DNA of 64,000 nt from DATKRB01 sp035532415. Lineage in GTDB: Bacteria; Actinomycetota; Acidimicrobiia; Acidimicrobiales; RAAP-2. The translations under genes were made by a program, and so were the position numbers. Where the stretch lies: NCBI GenBank assembly GCA_035532415.1, contig DATKRB010000045.1, positions 13,355-77,354 on the forward strand, written 5' to 3'. The notes under the pieces were generated by a model, which ran no database searches, was not told the DNA's origin, and worked only from the letters and a program-made list of their open reading frames with translations. This document shows positions 39,617 through 48,332 of this stretch, one piece after another; positions within the stretch are counted from its first letter, which is position 1; every line of letters starts with the position of its first letter.

Positions 39617-41173
39617 TCAGGTCGGGCGGATCAGTGGCACGGATTCCGCCCAGACCGCGAGCTCCTCGTCGCGTGGTCCGTCCACCAACCGCCCTCCGGG
39701 CCCGAACACCATGGTGGAGCGGCGATGCCGGTCCCAGGACCGCCAGGTGCCGATACCGGGATGCGAGGGATCGCCGGTGCGGGCAAAGGCCGCCCACGCG
39801 TCGAGCATCCGGTCCGACAGCGCCTCGGCATCGGGGCCACCTCCGCTGAGCGCGGCAACGGCCGGGTGCCCGAGCCCCCCGAACACGAAGGGGATCTCGA
39901 GGGCGTGGCTCGCCCCGAGAACGCCGCCGAGGACGGGGGCCTCCCAGGTGAAGAGGTAGACGAAGGTGGCCGGCTGCCGTTCCCGGTGAGCGGCGGCCAA
40001 CCGCAGGGAAGGCCAGCGGAACACCAGGTCCGAGCCGATGGCGATCCAGAGCTCGCGAGGCGTGACCGGCTCGCCGCGCGACGCCCTGACGTTGCGGTAC
40101 GCCTCGATGACCGCCGTCGGGGGAGCCCCGGGGGCGGCGAGGCTCGTCCATTCCCCCAGCCGCTCCTCGTCGAGCTCGGCCATGCCGGGGGTGTTGAGGG
40201 TGAAGAGGGTGAGCTCGTCCCGGTTGGTCCCGATCAGCAGGGGGACGGGGGATCCCCGACCTTCGGCCACCGACTCGTAGGGCGGCCTCGGCAGGAAGAC
40301 CCCGTCGACCACGGGCAGGAACGGCAGGGGAAGGTGTCCGGGCCGTGACTGCCGGCCCTGCAGGATCCCCGTGGCGGCCACCAGCTCGCGCGCCGGCACC
40401 GACTCGAGGCGCTCGCGGGTCGGAGACCGGATCCCGAGGACCTCCACCAGGTCCTCACCGATCCGGGCGGCGTTGACCCGCGTGTGCGCGTACGGCGGAC
40501 CGCTCTCGATGATCGCCCGATGGAAGAGGCCGAGCGCCGAAGGAGCCGCCAGGAGGGCGGACGCGCTCATGCCGCCGGCGGACTCGCCGAAGATCGTGAC
40601 GTTGCGCGGGTCCCCGCCGAAGTCGGCGATGTGGTCGCGCACCCAGCGCAGAGCCGCCACCTGGTCGAGCAGGCCCCAGTTCCCGGTCGTCGCCGCGGCA
40701 CCGCCGGTGAGGACCGGGTGGCACAGGAACCCGAGGGCCCCCAACCGGTAATTGATGGTGACCACCACCACGTCACCGCGGCGGGCCAGCTTGCCACCCC
40801 GGTAGAGGAGGCTCCCGCCGGTTCCCCCCGTGAACCCACCGCCGTGCAACCAGACCATCACCGGCCGCCCGAGCCCCCCGGGCTGGTCGAGGTCGGGCGT
40901 CCACACGTTGAGGCTCAGGCAGTCCTCGCTCTGCTCCTCCGGATCGCCGGGCAGGGAGAAGCCGGGGACCGCCGGGGTCTGGGGGGCGATGGGGCCGAGC
41001 TCGGACGCAACCCGCACCCCGGACCACGGTTCGGGCGGTTGCGGCGCGCGCCAGCGGAACGGTCCCTCGGGTGGCCTTGCATAGGGGATGCCCAAAAAGG
41101 TCCACAGCCCTTCGCCGCGGTGGCCTCTGACCCGACCGCCGGCCACTGCGACCTCACCGTCCACGCCTGGCAC
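39617..41173 (-). CDS. Type B carboxylesterase/lipase
   Basis: A 518-residue alpha/beta hydrolase of the para-nitrobenzyl esterase group. Nucleophile Ser198 is in FGESAGG; the oxyanion hole is WLHGGGFTGG (residues 109-118); N-terminal GIPYARPPEGPFRW and SEDCLSLNVWTP are family landmarks. No signal peptide, so cytoplasmic. The GTG start at 41173 is separated by ~60 bp from the divergent HAD gene. Confidence 0.92.
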   Translation of the reverse strand: MPGVDGEVAVAGGRVRGHRGEGLWTFLGIPYARPPEGPFRWRAPQPPEPWSGVRVASELGPIAPQTPAVPGFSLPGDPEEQSEDCLSLNVWTPDLDQPGGLGRPVMVWLHGGGFTGGTGGSLLYRGGKLARRGDVVVVTINYRLGALGFLCHPVLTGGAAATTGNWGLLDQVAALRWVRDHIADFGGDPRNVTIFGESAGGMSASALLAAPSALGLFHRAIIESGPPYAHTRVNAARIGEDLVEVLGIRSPTRERLESVPARELVAATGILQGRQSRPGHLPLPFLPVVDGVFLPRPPYESVAEGRGSPVPLLIGTNRDELTLFTLNTPGMAELDEERLGEWTSLAAPGAPPTAVIEAYRNVRASRGEPVTPRELWIAIGSDLVFRWPSLRLAAAHRERQPATFVYLFTWEAPVLGGVLGASHALEIPFVFGGLGHPAVAALSGGGPDAEALSDRMLDAWAAFARTGDPSHPGIGTWRSWDRHRRSTMVFGPGGRLVDGPRDEELAVWAESVPLIRPT

Positions 41174-41235
41174 CCTAAGGAGGCCGCCGGGGCGAGGTCA
41201 ATCCTCCCGCCCGCACTCTGCGACAATCGCAGGCG

Positions 41236-41901
41236 ATGCTCCGGCTCGCCCTCTTCGATCTCGACAACACCCTCGTCGATCGCCAAGCCGCCTTCCGGCG
41301 GTGGGCAGGTTCCTTCGCCTCTCGCCGCGGGATGGACGGCGACGTGGTGGCCTGGCTCTGCGCGGCCGACGGCGACGGCTTCGCCACTCGCCACGAACTG
41401 TTCAGCAGCGCGCGCCGGCACCTCGGGCTCGAGGATCCGGTCACCGAGCTGATCGCCGAGTACCGTGCCGAGTACTTCGGGTTCTTCGAGCCGGACCCCG
41501 CGGTGCTCGCCGCACTCGAGAGGTTACGAGGCGCCGGGTGGCGGATCGGTATCGTGACCAACGGGCCGGCGACCCAGCGCGAGAAGATCCGGCGCGCCGG
41601 ATTGGCACCCTTCGTCGACGGGTGCTGCATCTCCGACGAACTCGGGATGGAGAAGCCCGATCGACGGATATTCGACGAAGCCGTCCGCCGGTGCACCGGG
41701 AGCGACGACGAGCGCGGCGCGGTGTGGATGATCGGCGACACGCCTATGGCCGACATCGCCGGGGGCCGGGCGGCCGGCCTCCGGACCGTGTGGCTGCGTC
41801 GGGGACGGGACTGGAGCGAACAGGGGTTCCGTCCCGACGTCGTCGCCTCGAGCCTGCGCGAGGCCGCAGACCACCTCATCGACGCGACGGTCGCGCCGTG
41901 A
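41236..41901 (+). CDS. HAD superfamily hydrolase
   Basis: A 221-residue haloacid-dehalogenase-type phosphatase. Motif I FDLDNTL (Asp8, Asp10), motif II GIVTNG near residue 100, motif III with Lys (GMEKPDRRIFDEA) and motif IV IGDTPMADIAGG are all present, with a helical cap between I and II. Substrate unknown; sugar- or nucleotide-phosphate activity is usual. The last five codons before the stop are the first unit of a tandem repeat. Confidence 0.9.
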   Translation: MLRLALFDLDNTLVDRQAAFRRWAGSFASRRGMDGDVVAWLCAADGDGFATRHELFSSARRHLGLEDPVTELIAEYRAEYFGFFEPDPAVLAALERLRGAGWRIGIVTNGPATQREKIRRAGLAPFVDGCCISDELGMEKPDRRIFDEAVRRCTGSDDERGAVWMIGDTPMADIAGGRAAGLRTVWLRRGRDWSEQGFRPDVVASSLREAADHLIDATVAP

Positions 41902-41977
41902 TATCGCGACGGTCGCGCCGTGACGTCGACGCGACGGTCGCGCCGTGACATCGACGCGACGGTCGCGCCGTGACATC
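41884..41977 (+). repeat. Four-unit 22/25-bp tandem repeat spanning the HAD stop codon
   Basis: Units start at 41884, 41906, 41931 and 41956, each GCGACGGTCGCGCCGTGA plus TATC, CGTCGAC or CATC(GAC). Every unit contains the inverted repeat GCGAC-G-GTCGC and a TGA. The first unit encodes the end of the HAD protein and its stop. Confidence 0.9.
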
Positions 41978-42028
41978 GCGACAGGTAGGTAGTTCCCCAA
42001 CCTGGGGGTACTCCGCCCGATCCACCTT

Positions 42029-42056
42029 TTGAATCCGAAGATCGAAAGGCTACGCT
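42029..42056 (+). promoter_or_regulatory. Candidate promoter of the NlpC/P60 gene
   Basis: TTGAAT (42029-42034), a 16-nt spacer, TACGCT (42051-42056). The GTG at 42065 lies 8 nt downstream, giving a leaderless start. Confidence 0.5.
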
Positions 42057-42064
42057 TTCCCTCA

Positions 42065-43309
42065 GTGGCTGGGTTGGAGTGTCGGGATCGGCGGGTTCTT
42101 GCGCGGTTCGCTGCGTTCAGCAGCGCGGCGGCGGTACTCGTCGTGCTCGGTTCGGGGCTCCAGGCGCCCGCCGGAGCATCCCCGACCGGCGCGTCGGCCG
42201 TCCCTTCCCAGTCACAGATCAGCTCCGTGCAGCAACAGGTTCAGCAGCTCGAGGCGAGCATCGCCCAACAGCAGGGACAGGGTGACGTGCTCGCACAGAA
42301 GTACGACGCCGCCCTGCAACAGCTCCAGAGCACGCAGGCCGCCCTGGCAGGGACGCAGGCGTCCATCGCCACGACCCGGTCCGTCCTGGCTGCCGACAAG
42401 GCGGAACTGGCACGCGACGCCGTGAACGCCTACATCTACGCCACGCCGGACACCCACTTCACCTCTCTCTTCACCTCGCCGGCGACCAAGTCCGATGCCC
42501 GGCAGCAGTACGAGGACACGGTTGTCGGCAATATCGCCGCGGCGGCACAGGCGGTCGAATCGGATCAGGCGAGGCTGGTCGCGCAGGAGTCGCAACAGCA
42601 GGCGCAGGCGCAGCAGGCGACGGCGACGGCGACGCTGGCTCAGTCGCTGTCGGCCGCCAACGCGAACCAGACCAAGGTGGCACAGGCAACCCTCCTGCAG
42701 GCCAAGGGGACCCTGGCGCAGGAGGTCGTGCAGTTCGCGACGGCCCAGGCGCAGCAGGCGGCGGCGGCCGCTGCCGCGGCGAAGAGCGCGGCGGCGGCGA
42801 ACGCGGCGGCGAACGCGGCGGCGAACGCGGCGGCGGTGGCAGGAGCCGTGGGAGGTGGCGACAATGCCGCCGCGAACCAGGCGGCGGCACAGGCGGCGGC
42901 GTCCGCGGGCGTCGTCGTCGGCGGCAGCGCGACCGGCTCGAGCGCCGGCATGGCGGCCGTGAGCGCGGCGGAATCGCAGTTGGGCGTCCCTTACATATGG
43001 GGCGGCACCACCCCGGGGGTGGGCTTCGACTGCTCGGGTCTCACCTGGTGGTCCTGGGCCCAGGCGGGGGTCGTCATCCCCCGCACCAGCGAGACGCAAT
43101 GGGCCTCCCTGCACCGCGTCCCGCTGACCAGCCTCCAGCCCGGTGACCTCGTCTTCACCGAAGGCTCTCCGCCTGGACACGTCGTGATGTACGTCGGATC
43201 CGGCCCCTACGGGAGCAATACCGTGATCCAGGCGCCGCACACCGGCGTCTTCGTGTCCTACGCCTCGGACCTCGGGCTCGGCGTGGTCACCGGCGCGGCG
43301 CGCCCGTGA
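42065..43309 (+). CDS. Secreted NlpC/P60 peptidoglycan endopeptidase
   Basis: A 414-residue exported cell-wall hydrolase. A signal peptide (RR..VLARFAAFSSAAAVLVVLG, cleavage near ASP/TGA) leads into a long Gln/Ala-rich coiled coil (residues about 55-270, including Ala-Asn repeats AANAAANAAANAA) and a C-terminal NlpC/P60 domain. The catalytic triad is Cys323 (FDCSGL), His372 (GHVVMY) and His392 (APHTG). It resembles RipA-type hydrolases for daughter-cell separation. GTG 42065 is preferred over the TTG at 42029, which lies in the promoter. Confidence 0.9.
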   Translation: MAGLECRDRRVLARFAAFSSAAAVLVVLGSGLQAPAGASPTGASAVPSQSQISSVQQQVQQLEASIAQQQGQGDVLAQKYDAALQQLQSTQAALAGTQASIATTRSVLAADKAELARDAVNAYIYATPDTHFTSLFTSPATKSDARQQYEDTVVGNIAAAAQAVESDQARLVAQESQQQAQAQQATATATLAQSLSAANANQTKVAQATLLQAKGTLAQEVVQFATAQAQQAAAAAAAAKSAAAANAAANAAANAAAVAGAVGGGDNAAANQAAAQAAASAGVVVGGSATGSSAGMAAVSAAESQLGVPYIWGGTTPGVGFDCSGLTWWSWAQAGVVIPRTSETQWASLHRVPLTSLQPGDLVFTEGSPPGHVVMYVGSGPYGSNTVIQAPHTGVFVSYASDLGLGVVTGAARP

Positions 43310-43389
43310 GGGACCGGTAAGGGCTTTCGGCTCCTGGCCTTCGGGGGCGCCTTGACTCCGCCCCCGGGGAGCGGGAGGCTGGCGAGGAA

Positions 43390-44451
43390 ATGGCGGGCAC
43401 GATCGAGCTCAGCATCGTCGTCCCGGCGTACAACGAGGCGGGGCGGCTCGCCGACGGGATGGGTCGGCTCAACGAGGCGATCGCCGAGGGGTCGATCGAC
43501 CCCTCGAGCACCGAGATCCTGGTTGTCGACGACGGGAGCACCGACGGTACGGAGGCACGCGCCCGGGAGCTGCTGGCGCACCTCCCGCACGTGCGGGTGC
43601 TCCGGCAGGACCGGAACCGTGGGAAGGGATCGGCCATCCGCCGCGGCGTGGCCGAGGCCACCGGCGTGTTGATCGCCTTCGGCGATGCCGACATGGCGAT
43701 CGATCCCGACCAGTTCCCGCTCCTGGTCGCGGCGCTCGGTGATGCCGACGTGGCGATCGGCTCGCGCACCCTCCCCGGCGCCCGGGCGACGGGTGGCAGC
43801 GCTCACCGGCGGGCGATGGGCCGGGCCTTCAACCGGCTGGTCAACGCGCTGACCCCGCTCGACATCGGCGATACGCAGTGCGGGTTCAAGGGGTTCCGCG
43901 CGCCTGCCGCGCGCCTGCTCTTCCACTGCACCGTCGTCGAGGGGTTCGCGTTCGACGTCGAGCTGCTGTTCGCCGCCCGCCAGCTGGGGCTCCGGATCGA
44001 AGAAGTGCCGGTCCGGTGGCGCCACGTCGGGGGAACCCGTATCCGTCCGATCGCCGACTCCTTCGTCATGGCCCGCGACATCCTCGGCGGGTGGGCGAGG
44101 CGGCGGCCTCCGGCGCCGGTCCCCGCCCTGGCGGTGCGGCCCTCGGCGCCCGGGTCCCCCACCGCCGTGCGCCTGGCCGCCGGCGCGGCGGGCCCGTCGC
44201 TCCCGGTCCTGGCGGATCCCGACGGCGGGGCGACGGTCCTCTTCCCGTTGGGGAGCCGGGGCGAGCTCGAGCAGGTCGCCCGCCGCCTGAGGACGGCCCG
44301 CGCCGACGACCCCGGCTCGGTGCGCCAGGTCTCCGTCTCGTTCGCGAGCCTCCGGGCACGGGCACCGCTCCGGATGGTGGAGCCCGCCCCGGCTGGCGTC
44401 GCCCCGGCTGGCGTCGGCCCGGCTGGCGTCGGCATGTCCCCGGCCCCCTGA
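43390..44451 (+). CDS. GT2 polyprenyl-phosphate glycosyltransferase-like protein
   Basis: A 353-residue glycosyltransferase, of the type that loads hexose onto polyprenyl phosphate (Alg5/DPM1-like). Residues 5-245 form the GT-A domain: LSIVVPAYNEAGRL, VVDDGSTDGT, RNRGKGSAIRRG, FGDADMAID and the QCGFKGFRA motif. No C-terminal membrane helices. The final ~110 residues are low complexity and end in three 15-bp tandem repeats (44389-44433, PAGVA/G). Starts ~80 bp after the NlpC gene. Confidence 0.85.
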   Translation: MAGTIELSIVVPAYNEAGRLADGMGRLNEAIAEGSIDPSSTEILVVDDGSTDGTEARARELLAHLPHVRVLRQDRNRGKGSAIRRGVAEATGVLIAFGDADMAIDPDQFPLLVAALGDADVAIGSRTLPGARATGGSAHRRAMGRAFNRLVNALTPLDIGDTQCGFKGFRAPAARLLFHCTVVEGFAFDVELLFAARQLGLRIEEVPVRWRHVGGTRIRPIADSFVMARDILGGWARRRPPAPVPALAVRPSAPGSPTAVRLAAGAAGPSLPVLADPDGGATVLFPLGSRGELEQVARRLRTARADDPGSVRQVSVSFASLRARAPLRMVEPAPAGVAPAGVGPAGVGMSPAP

Positions 44452-44520
44452 CGCCCTCGGGCCTGCCGGGGAGCGATGCCGAGCGGGGCTCCACCGAGCC
44501 CCGCTCGGTACGATGATCCC

Positions 44521-45414
44521 GTGGTGACGAGCAGGGAGCCCGCGGCCGGGGCGCACCATCCCCCGGGAGTCGTTCCCCTGCGGTCCCCGGGGCCCGGTGG
44601 CGGTCCCGGACCCGATCCCATCGCCGACGAGCGGCTTTCCGACGTCGACGAGTGGGGACGCTCCGAGCGGATGCGCTCGCTCGCCCGCACCCTTTACGAG
44701 CCGGTGTACTCCTGGTGGTTCCGGGCGGAGTGGGAGGGTCTTCGGAAGATCCCGGTCGACGGCCCCGCGCTGCTCGTGTCGAACCACGCCGGGGCGATCC
44801 CGTCCGATGCCCCGGTCATCATGCACGGGATCGAGAAGGAGCTGGGACGACCCGTGTACGGCATGGCCGACTCTTTCTTCCGGACGATCCCGGTGGTCGG
44901 AACCCTCTGGTCCCGGTTCGGAGGGGTACCGGCCCGGCAGGACAACGGGTACCGGCTCCTGCACGAGCAACGCCGGCTGGTGCTCGTGTTCCCCGAGGGG
45001 ACCAAGGGTCCGTCGAAGTCGTACACCGATCGCTACCAGCTGAGGCGGTTCGGCCGCGGTGGGTTCGTCGAGATCGCCATGCGGGCGGGGGTCCCCGTGG
45101 TCCCGATCGCCGTGATCGGAGCCGAGGAGACGATGCCGGTCCTGACCCGGCTCCCTGCCCTGGCCAGGGTGCTGGGGCTCCCCTATTTCCCCGTGACCGC
45201 GAACATGCTCCTGCTCGGTCCGCTCGGGGCCGTGCTGCCCTTTCCGTCGAAGTTCAGGCTGCGAGTGCTCGACCCGGTCACCTTCGACGCCCCGGGTGGC
45301 CAGGACCGGTACCCGAGGAGCAGGCTGATGGAGGAGTCCGAGCGGATCCGCGTCCGGCTCCAGACCACGATTTACGACATGCTGCGCGAGCGGCGCAGCG
45401 TCTGGTTCGGTTGA
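44521..45414 (+). CDS. Lysophospholipid acyltransferase (PlsC-like)
   Basis: A 297-residue acyltransferase of the 1-acyl-glycerol-3-phosphate type. SNHAGAIPSD supplies the catalytic His and Asp in the expanded spacing seen in actinobacterial members, RFGGVPAR and VFPEGTKGPSK the glycerol-phosphate-binding motifs. Residues 1-60 are a Pro/Gly-rich extension. GTG 44521 is chosen; a GTG one codon later or an upstream frame from 44476 are alternatives. Membrane-associated, feeding phospholipid synthesis. Followed by an epimerase gene 12 bp downstream. Confidence 0.86.
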   Translation: MVTSREPAAGAHHPPGVVPLRSPGPGGGPGPDPIADERLSDVDEWGRSERMRSLARTLYEPVYSWWFRAEWEGLRKIPVDGPALLVSNHAGAIPSDAPVIMHGIEKELGRPVYGMADSFFRTIPVVGTLWSRFGGVPARQDNGYRLLHEQRRLVLVFPEGTKGPSKSYTDRYQLRRFGRGGFVEIAMRAGVPVVPIAVIGAEETMPVLTRLPALARVLGLPYFPVTANMLLLGPLGAVLPFPSKFRLRVLDPVTFDAPGGQDRYPRSRLMEESERIRVRLQTTIYDMLRERRSVWFG

Positions 45415-45426
45415 GCGGGTCGTCGG

Positions 45427-46443
45427 GTGACCCGACGCGTGCTCGTCACCGGTGTGGACACGTTCTGGGGTGGCCGGATGGTTCAGGCGCTCGAGTCCGA
45501 TCCGGACCTGCAGGTGATCATCGGGCTCGGGACGAAGGACCCCGTGGTCCCGCTGCAACGCGCCGAGTTCGTCCGCACCGACCAGGAGCACACCATCTTG
45601 AGCCGGATCGTGCGGGCGACCCAGGTCGACACCGTCGTGCACACGTTCCTGGTGATGGACTCGACGCGGGGACCCGGCCGCAAGCTGCACGACGTCAACG
45701 TGATCGGCACCATGAACCTCCTGGCCGCCGCCGGGGCCCGGGACTCCCCTGTCCGCCACGTCGTCATGAAGTCGTCCACCCTCGTGTACGGAGCGAGCGC
45801 GAAGGACCCGAACGTCTTCGGCGAGGACACGGCCAGGGAGCACCCTCCCGGCTCGGCGTTGGAGGCCTCCCTGATCGAGGCCGAGTCGCTCGTCCGGGAC
45901 TTCGCCGAGGACAACCCGTCGACCACGGTGGCCGTGCTCCGGTTCGCCAACGTGCTCGGCACCGACATCGTGACCCCGATCAGCAAGAACCTCTCGCACC
46001 GGTCCTGCCCGGCCATCTTCGGGTTCGACCCGCTCCTGCAGTTCGTCGAGGAGGACGACGTCATCCGTTCCCTGCAGCACGCGACCCGTGAGCGGATCTC
46101 GGGAGTGTTCAACGTCGCCGGCGACGGCCTGCTCCCGTGGAGCGAGGTGGTCCGCCTGTGTGGTTCCCGGCTGCTCCGCCTCCCCCCGTGGAAGCCTGCG
46201 CTGGCGATGGCCCTCCTCCTCCGGCTCGGGGTGTTCGACTTCCCGCCCGAGATGGAGAGCCTCCTGCGGTACGGGCGCGGGGTGGACAACCGCCGCCTGA
46301 AGCAGACCGGCTTCGAGTACAACTACACGAGCGCCGGAGCCGTCGGGAGCTTCGTGCGGGCGCTCAACCTCCGGCGGGGAGCCGGAAGGGGTCCGGGCGC
46401 GTACACCTACGAGCACGACACGGCCGCCGACCCGCTCCGGTAG
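45427..46443 (+). CDS. NAD-dependent epimerase/dehydratase family protein
   Basis: A 338-residue extended SDR. RRVLVTGVDTFWGGRMVQAL is the nucleotide-binding start (residues 3-22); HVVMKSSTLVYGAS (S) is present, but the usual YxxxK is not obvious (LEASLIEAESLV), so catalysis is uncertain. In mycobacteria and relatives a similar SDR sits beside a PlsC-like acyltransferase. Same operon as the acyltransferase. Confidence 0.8.
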   Translation: MTRRVLVTGVDTFWGGRMVQALESDPDLQVIIGLGTKDPVVPLQRAEFVRTDQEHTILSRIVRATQVDTVVHTFLVMDSTRGPGRKLHDVNVIGTMNLLAAAGARDSPVRHVVMKSSTLVYGASAKDPNVFGEDTAREHPPGSALEASLIEAESLVRDFAEDNPSTTVAVLRFANVLGTDIVTPISKNLSHRSCPAIFGFDPLLQFVEEDDVIRSLQHATRERISGVFNVAGDGLLPWSEVVRLCGSRLLRLPPWKPALAMALLLRLGVFDFPPEMESLLRYGRGVDNRRLKQTGFEYNYTSAGAVGSFVRALNLRRGAGRGPGAYTYEHDTAADPLR

Positions 46444-46490
46444 CGGGCCACCCCGCCGCCCTCTCAGCCGACCTGCTCAGCCGACCCTGC

Positions 46491-47588
46491 TCAGCCGACC
46501 CTGGGCAGCGGTACCAGGCCGCGCAGCGTGCCGTCCTCCGCCGACAGGCACAGGGGTTCGTGGTCCTGGTCGTCACAGGACAACACGAGCGAGCCCTCGC
46601 ACCCGTCGAGCAGGTCGAGCAGCCGCGTGGCCCGGAGGTGGACCGGCTCCGCCACGCTTCCGGCAAAGGGCGACGAAGGTGCATCGCCGGCCGCGCCGTA
46701 CCCGACCACCTCGGCCAGCTGCCCGTTCCGGCGGAGCAGCACGCTGTCGCAGGGCGCGACCCGGGCCATAGCGGCGCGGAGCTCGGCAGCGTCGGCCACC
46801 TCGACGATCGGCCGCCGGGGCACCGTCATGACCTCCCGGAGGTCGGGGAACCGGGACGCGAGGACCTCGTCCTCGATCGCCAGCATGTCCCGGCCGGCGA
46901 AGGCCACCAGGCGGACCAGCCGGGGATCGTCCGGCCGCCGGTTCACGTCGATCGTCACGTCGTCCGGACAGAAGGCGAGCACGGCCCGGAAGAGCCGGCC
47001 CGGGACGACGACCTGGCGCCCGTGGTACCACTCCTCCAGCGGCACCACGACGAGCCGCTCGCCGTCGCTGGTCCCGGCCCAGCCACCCGGCGAGACCGCC
47101 ACGCCGTCGATCGGGTCGCCACGGCCCTCCCCGATGACCCGGGCCAGCAGGCACGCGTGCTCGGCCCGCATCGTGGCCGTCGTCCGGTAGCGGCTGAGCC
47201 GGGACTCGACCAGATCGGGGGCATCGGACGTGCTCCGGGCTTCGAGGACGGCCGAAGTCGACCCCTCCCGCTCCACCGCCAGCTCTCCCGGGGAGAGGCG
47301 CAGCCCGAAGCTGCTCCCCGAGCGCGACGCCCTGACCAGGGGCCCCCAGGGCACCACCGTGGGCGGGAGCGGCCCCGAGGTGACACCCGACAGCATCAGC
47401 GCGGCCCCCGGGCCGCGCCCCCGGGGCGGCCGCGCGCCGATACGGAGGGCTTCGCACCGGCTCTCGATCGTGACCATCGGGCCCGGGACCTCGGCCAGGA
47501 CTTCGGAGAGGACCGAGGCCGCCCTCCGCAACGCGTCCCCATCGACCGACGCCGCCGGCGTGGCCGGCTCGCCTACCTTCATCGACAT
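46491..47588 (-). CDS. DNA polymerase sliding-clamp-like protein
   Basis: A 365-residue protein with three repeats of about 120 residues, resembling a diverged DnaN. LFRAVLAFCPDDVTIDVNR, SRFPDLREVM (compare the FPDYR motif of beta clamps) and the ending EDGTLRGLVPLPRVG are clamp-like. It is not a standard DnaN: the N-terminal third is poorly conserved. It could be an accessory clamp or clamp-fold protein. Assignment is by pattern only. Short CTCAGCCGACCCTG repeats lie just downstream (46466-46503). Confidence 0.5.
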   Translation of the reverse strand: MSMKVGEPATPAASVDGDALRRAASVLSEVLAEVPGPMVTIESRCEALRIGARPPRGRGPGAALMLSGVTSGPLPPTVVPWGPLVRASRSGSSFGLRLSPGELAVEREGSTSAVLEARSTSDAPDLVESRLSRYRTTATMRAEHACLLARVIGEGRGDPIDGVAVSPGGWAGTSDGERLVVVPLEEWYHGRQVVVPGRLFRAVLAFCPDDVTIDVNRRPDDPRLVRLVAFAGRDMLAIEDEVLASRFPDLREVMTVPRRPIVEVADAAELRAAMARVAPCDSVLLRRNGQLAEVVGYGAAGDAPSSPFAGSVAEPVHLRATRLLDLLDGCEGSLVLSCDDQDHEPLCLSAEDGTLRGLVPLPRVG

Positions 47589-47714
47589 CGCTCCCTGCTC
47601 GCTCCCGACGGCCCGCCCGCACGGGTCCGGGTTTGTCGGGACGCGACCTTACGGAAGACCCCGTCAACATGGTTCGAACTTGTGCCGGGGTGCTCAGGCT
47701 CCGGCCGGGACCGT

Positions 47715-48332
47715 TCAGGCCCGCCGGAGCCAGGCCCCCAGCAGCTCGGCCCGGCGCACGTCCCACTCCTCGGAGGTGATGGCGTAACGGCAGTGGTCCT
47801 CCCACTTGCCGTCGATCTCGAGAAAGCGCTCCGCCACACCCTCCATCCTGATGTCGAGCTTCTCCACCACCCGGCGGCTCGCCCGGTTGCGCGGGATGAT
47901 GGAGATCTCCACCCGGTGGAGGGAGAGCGCCTCGAACGCGAAGTGCAAGGTGACCACGACAGCCTCGGGAACCAGGCCCTGACCGGCCATCATCTGATCG
48001 ACCCAGTAGCCGATCGACGCGGTCTGAAAGGGCCCCCGCTGGATCGACGAGAGCGTGATCTCACCGGCGAAGCGGTCGGTGAAGATCCCGAACCCGTAGC
48101 CGGCCCCCAGCTGGCGCTCGCGCTCGCGGATGGCGCAGCGCGCCCCAAAGCTGCTCCGGTCCTCGGCAGGGAGCGGCGCTCCCTTGGGCCGGGGCTCCCA
48201 GGGGATGAGCCAGTCCCGGCACCGGGAGCGGACTTCGAACCACTCGGGGTAGTCGGCGTCGTTCAGGGTTCGCAGCACGACGCGACGCCCGGTGAGCTGG
48301 AGCGGCGAGGGGTGGACCCGGCTGGCCGTCAT
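47715..48332 (-). CDS. GNAT family N-acetyltransferase (RimJ/RimL-like)
   Basis: A 205-residue acetyltransferase. LTGRRVVLRTLNDADYPEWF at about residues 13-32 is the RimJ/RimL start; IGYWVDQMMAGQGLVPEAVV is the acetyl-CoA loop (Q/RxxGxG/A type); HRVEISIIPRNRASRRVVEK closes the domain. Probably acetylates a protein N-terminus or small amine. ATG 48332 overlaps the aminotransferase stop (ATGA). Confidence 0.9.
   Translation of the reverse strand: MTASRVHPSPLQLTGRRVVLRTLNDADYPEWFEVRSRCRDWLIPWEPRPKGAPLPAEDRSSFGARCAIRERERQLGAGYGFGIFTDRFAGEITLSSIQRGPFQTASIGYWVDQMMAGQGLVPEAVVVTLHFAFEALSLHRVEISIIPRNRASRRVVEKLDIRMEGVAERFLEIDGKWEDHCRYAITSEEWDVRRAELLGAWLRRA

Noticed and set aside
41990..42064. c-di-AMP (ydaO) riboswitch before the NlpC/P60 gene
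   Set aside because: The gap is too short, has no matching core motifs, and the promoter appears to give a leaderless start.
43258..46416. A 1,052-residue minus-strand open frame
   Set aside because: It is antisense to a glycosyltransferase, acyltransferase and epimerase with clear motifs, and its composition is typical of a high-GC antisense frame.
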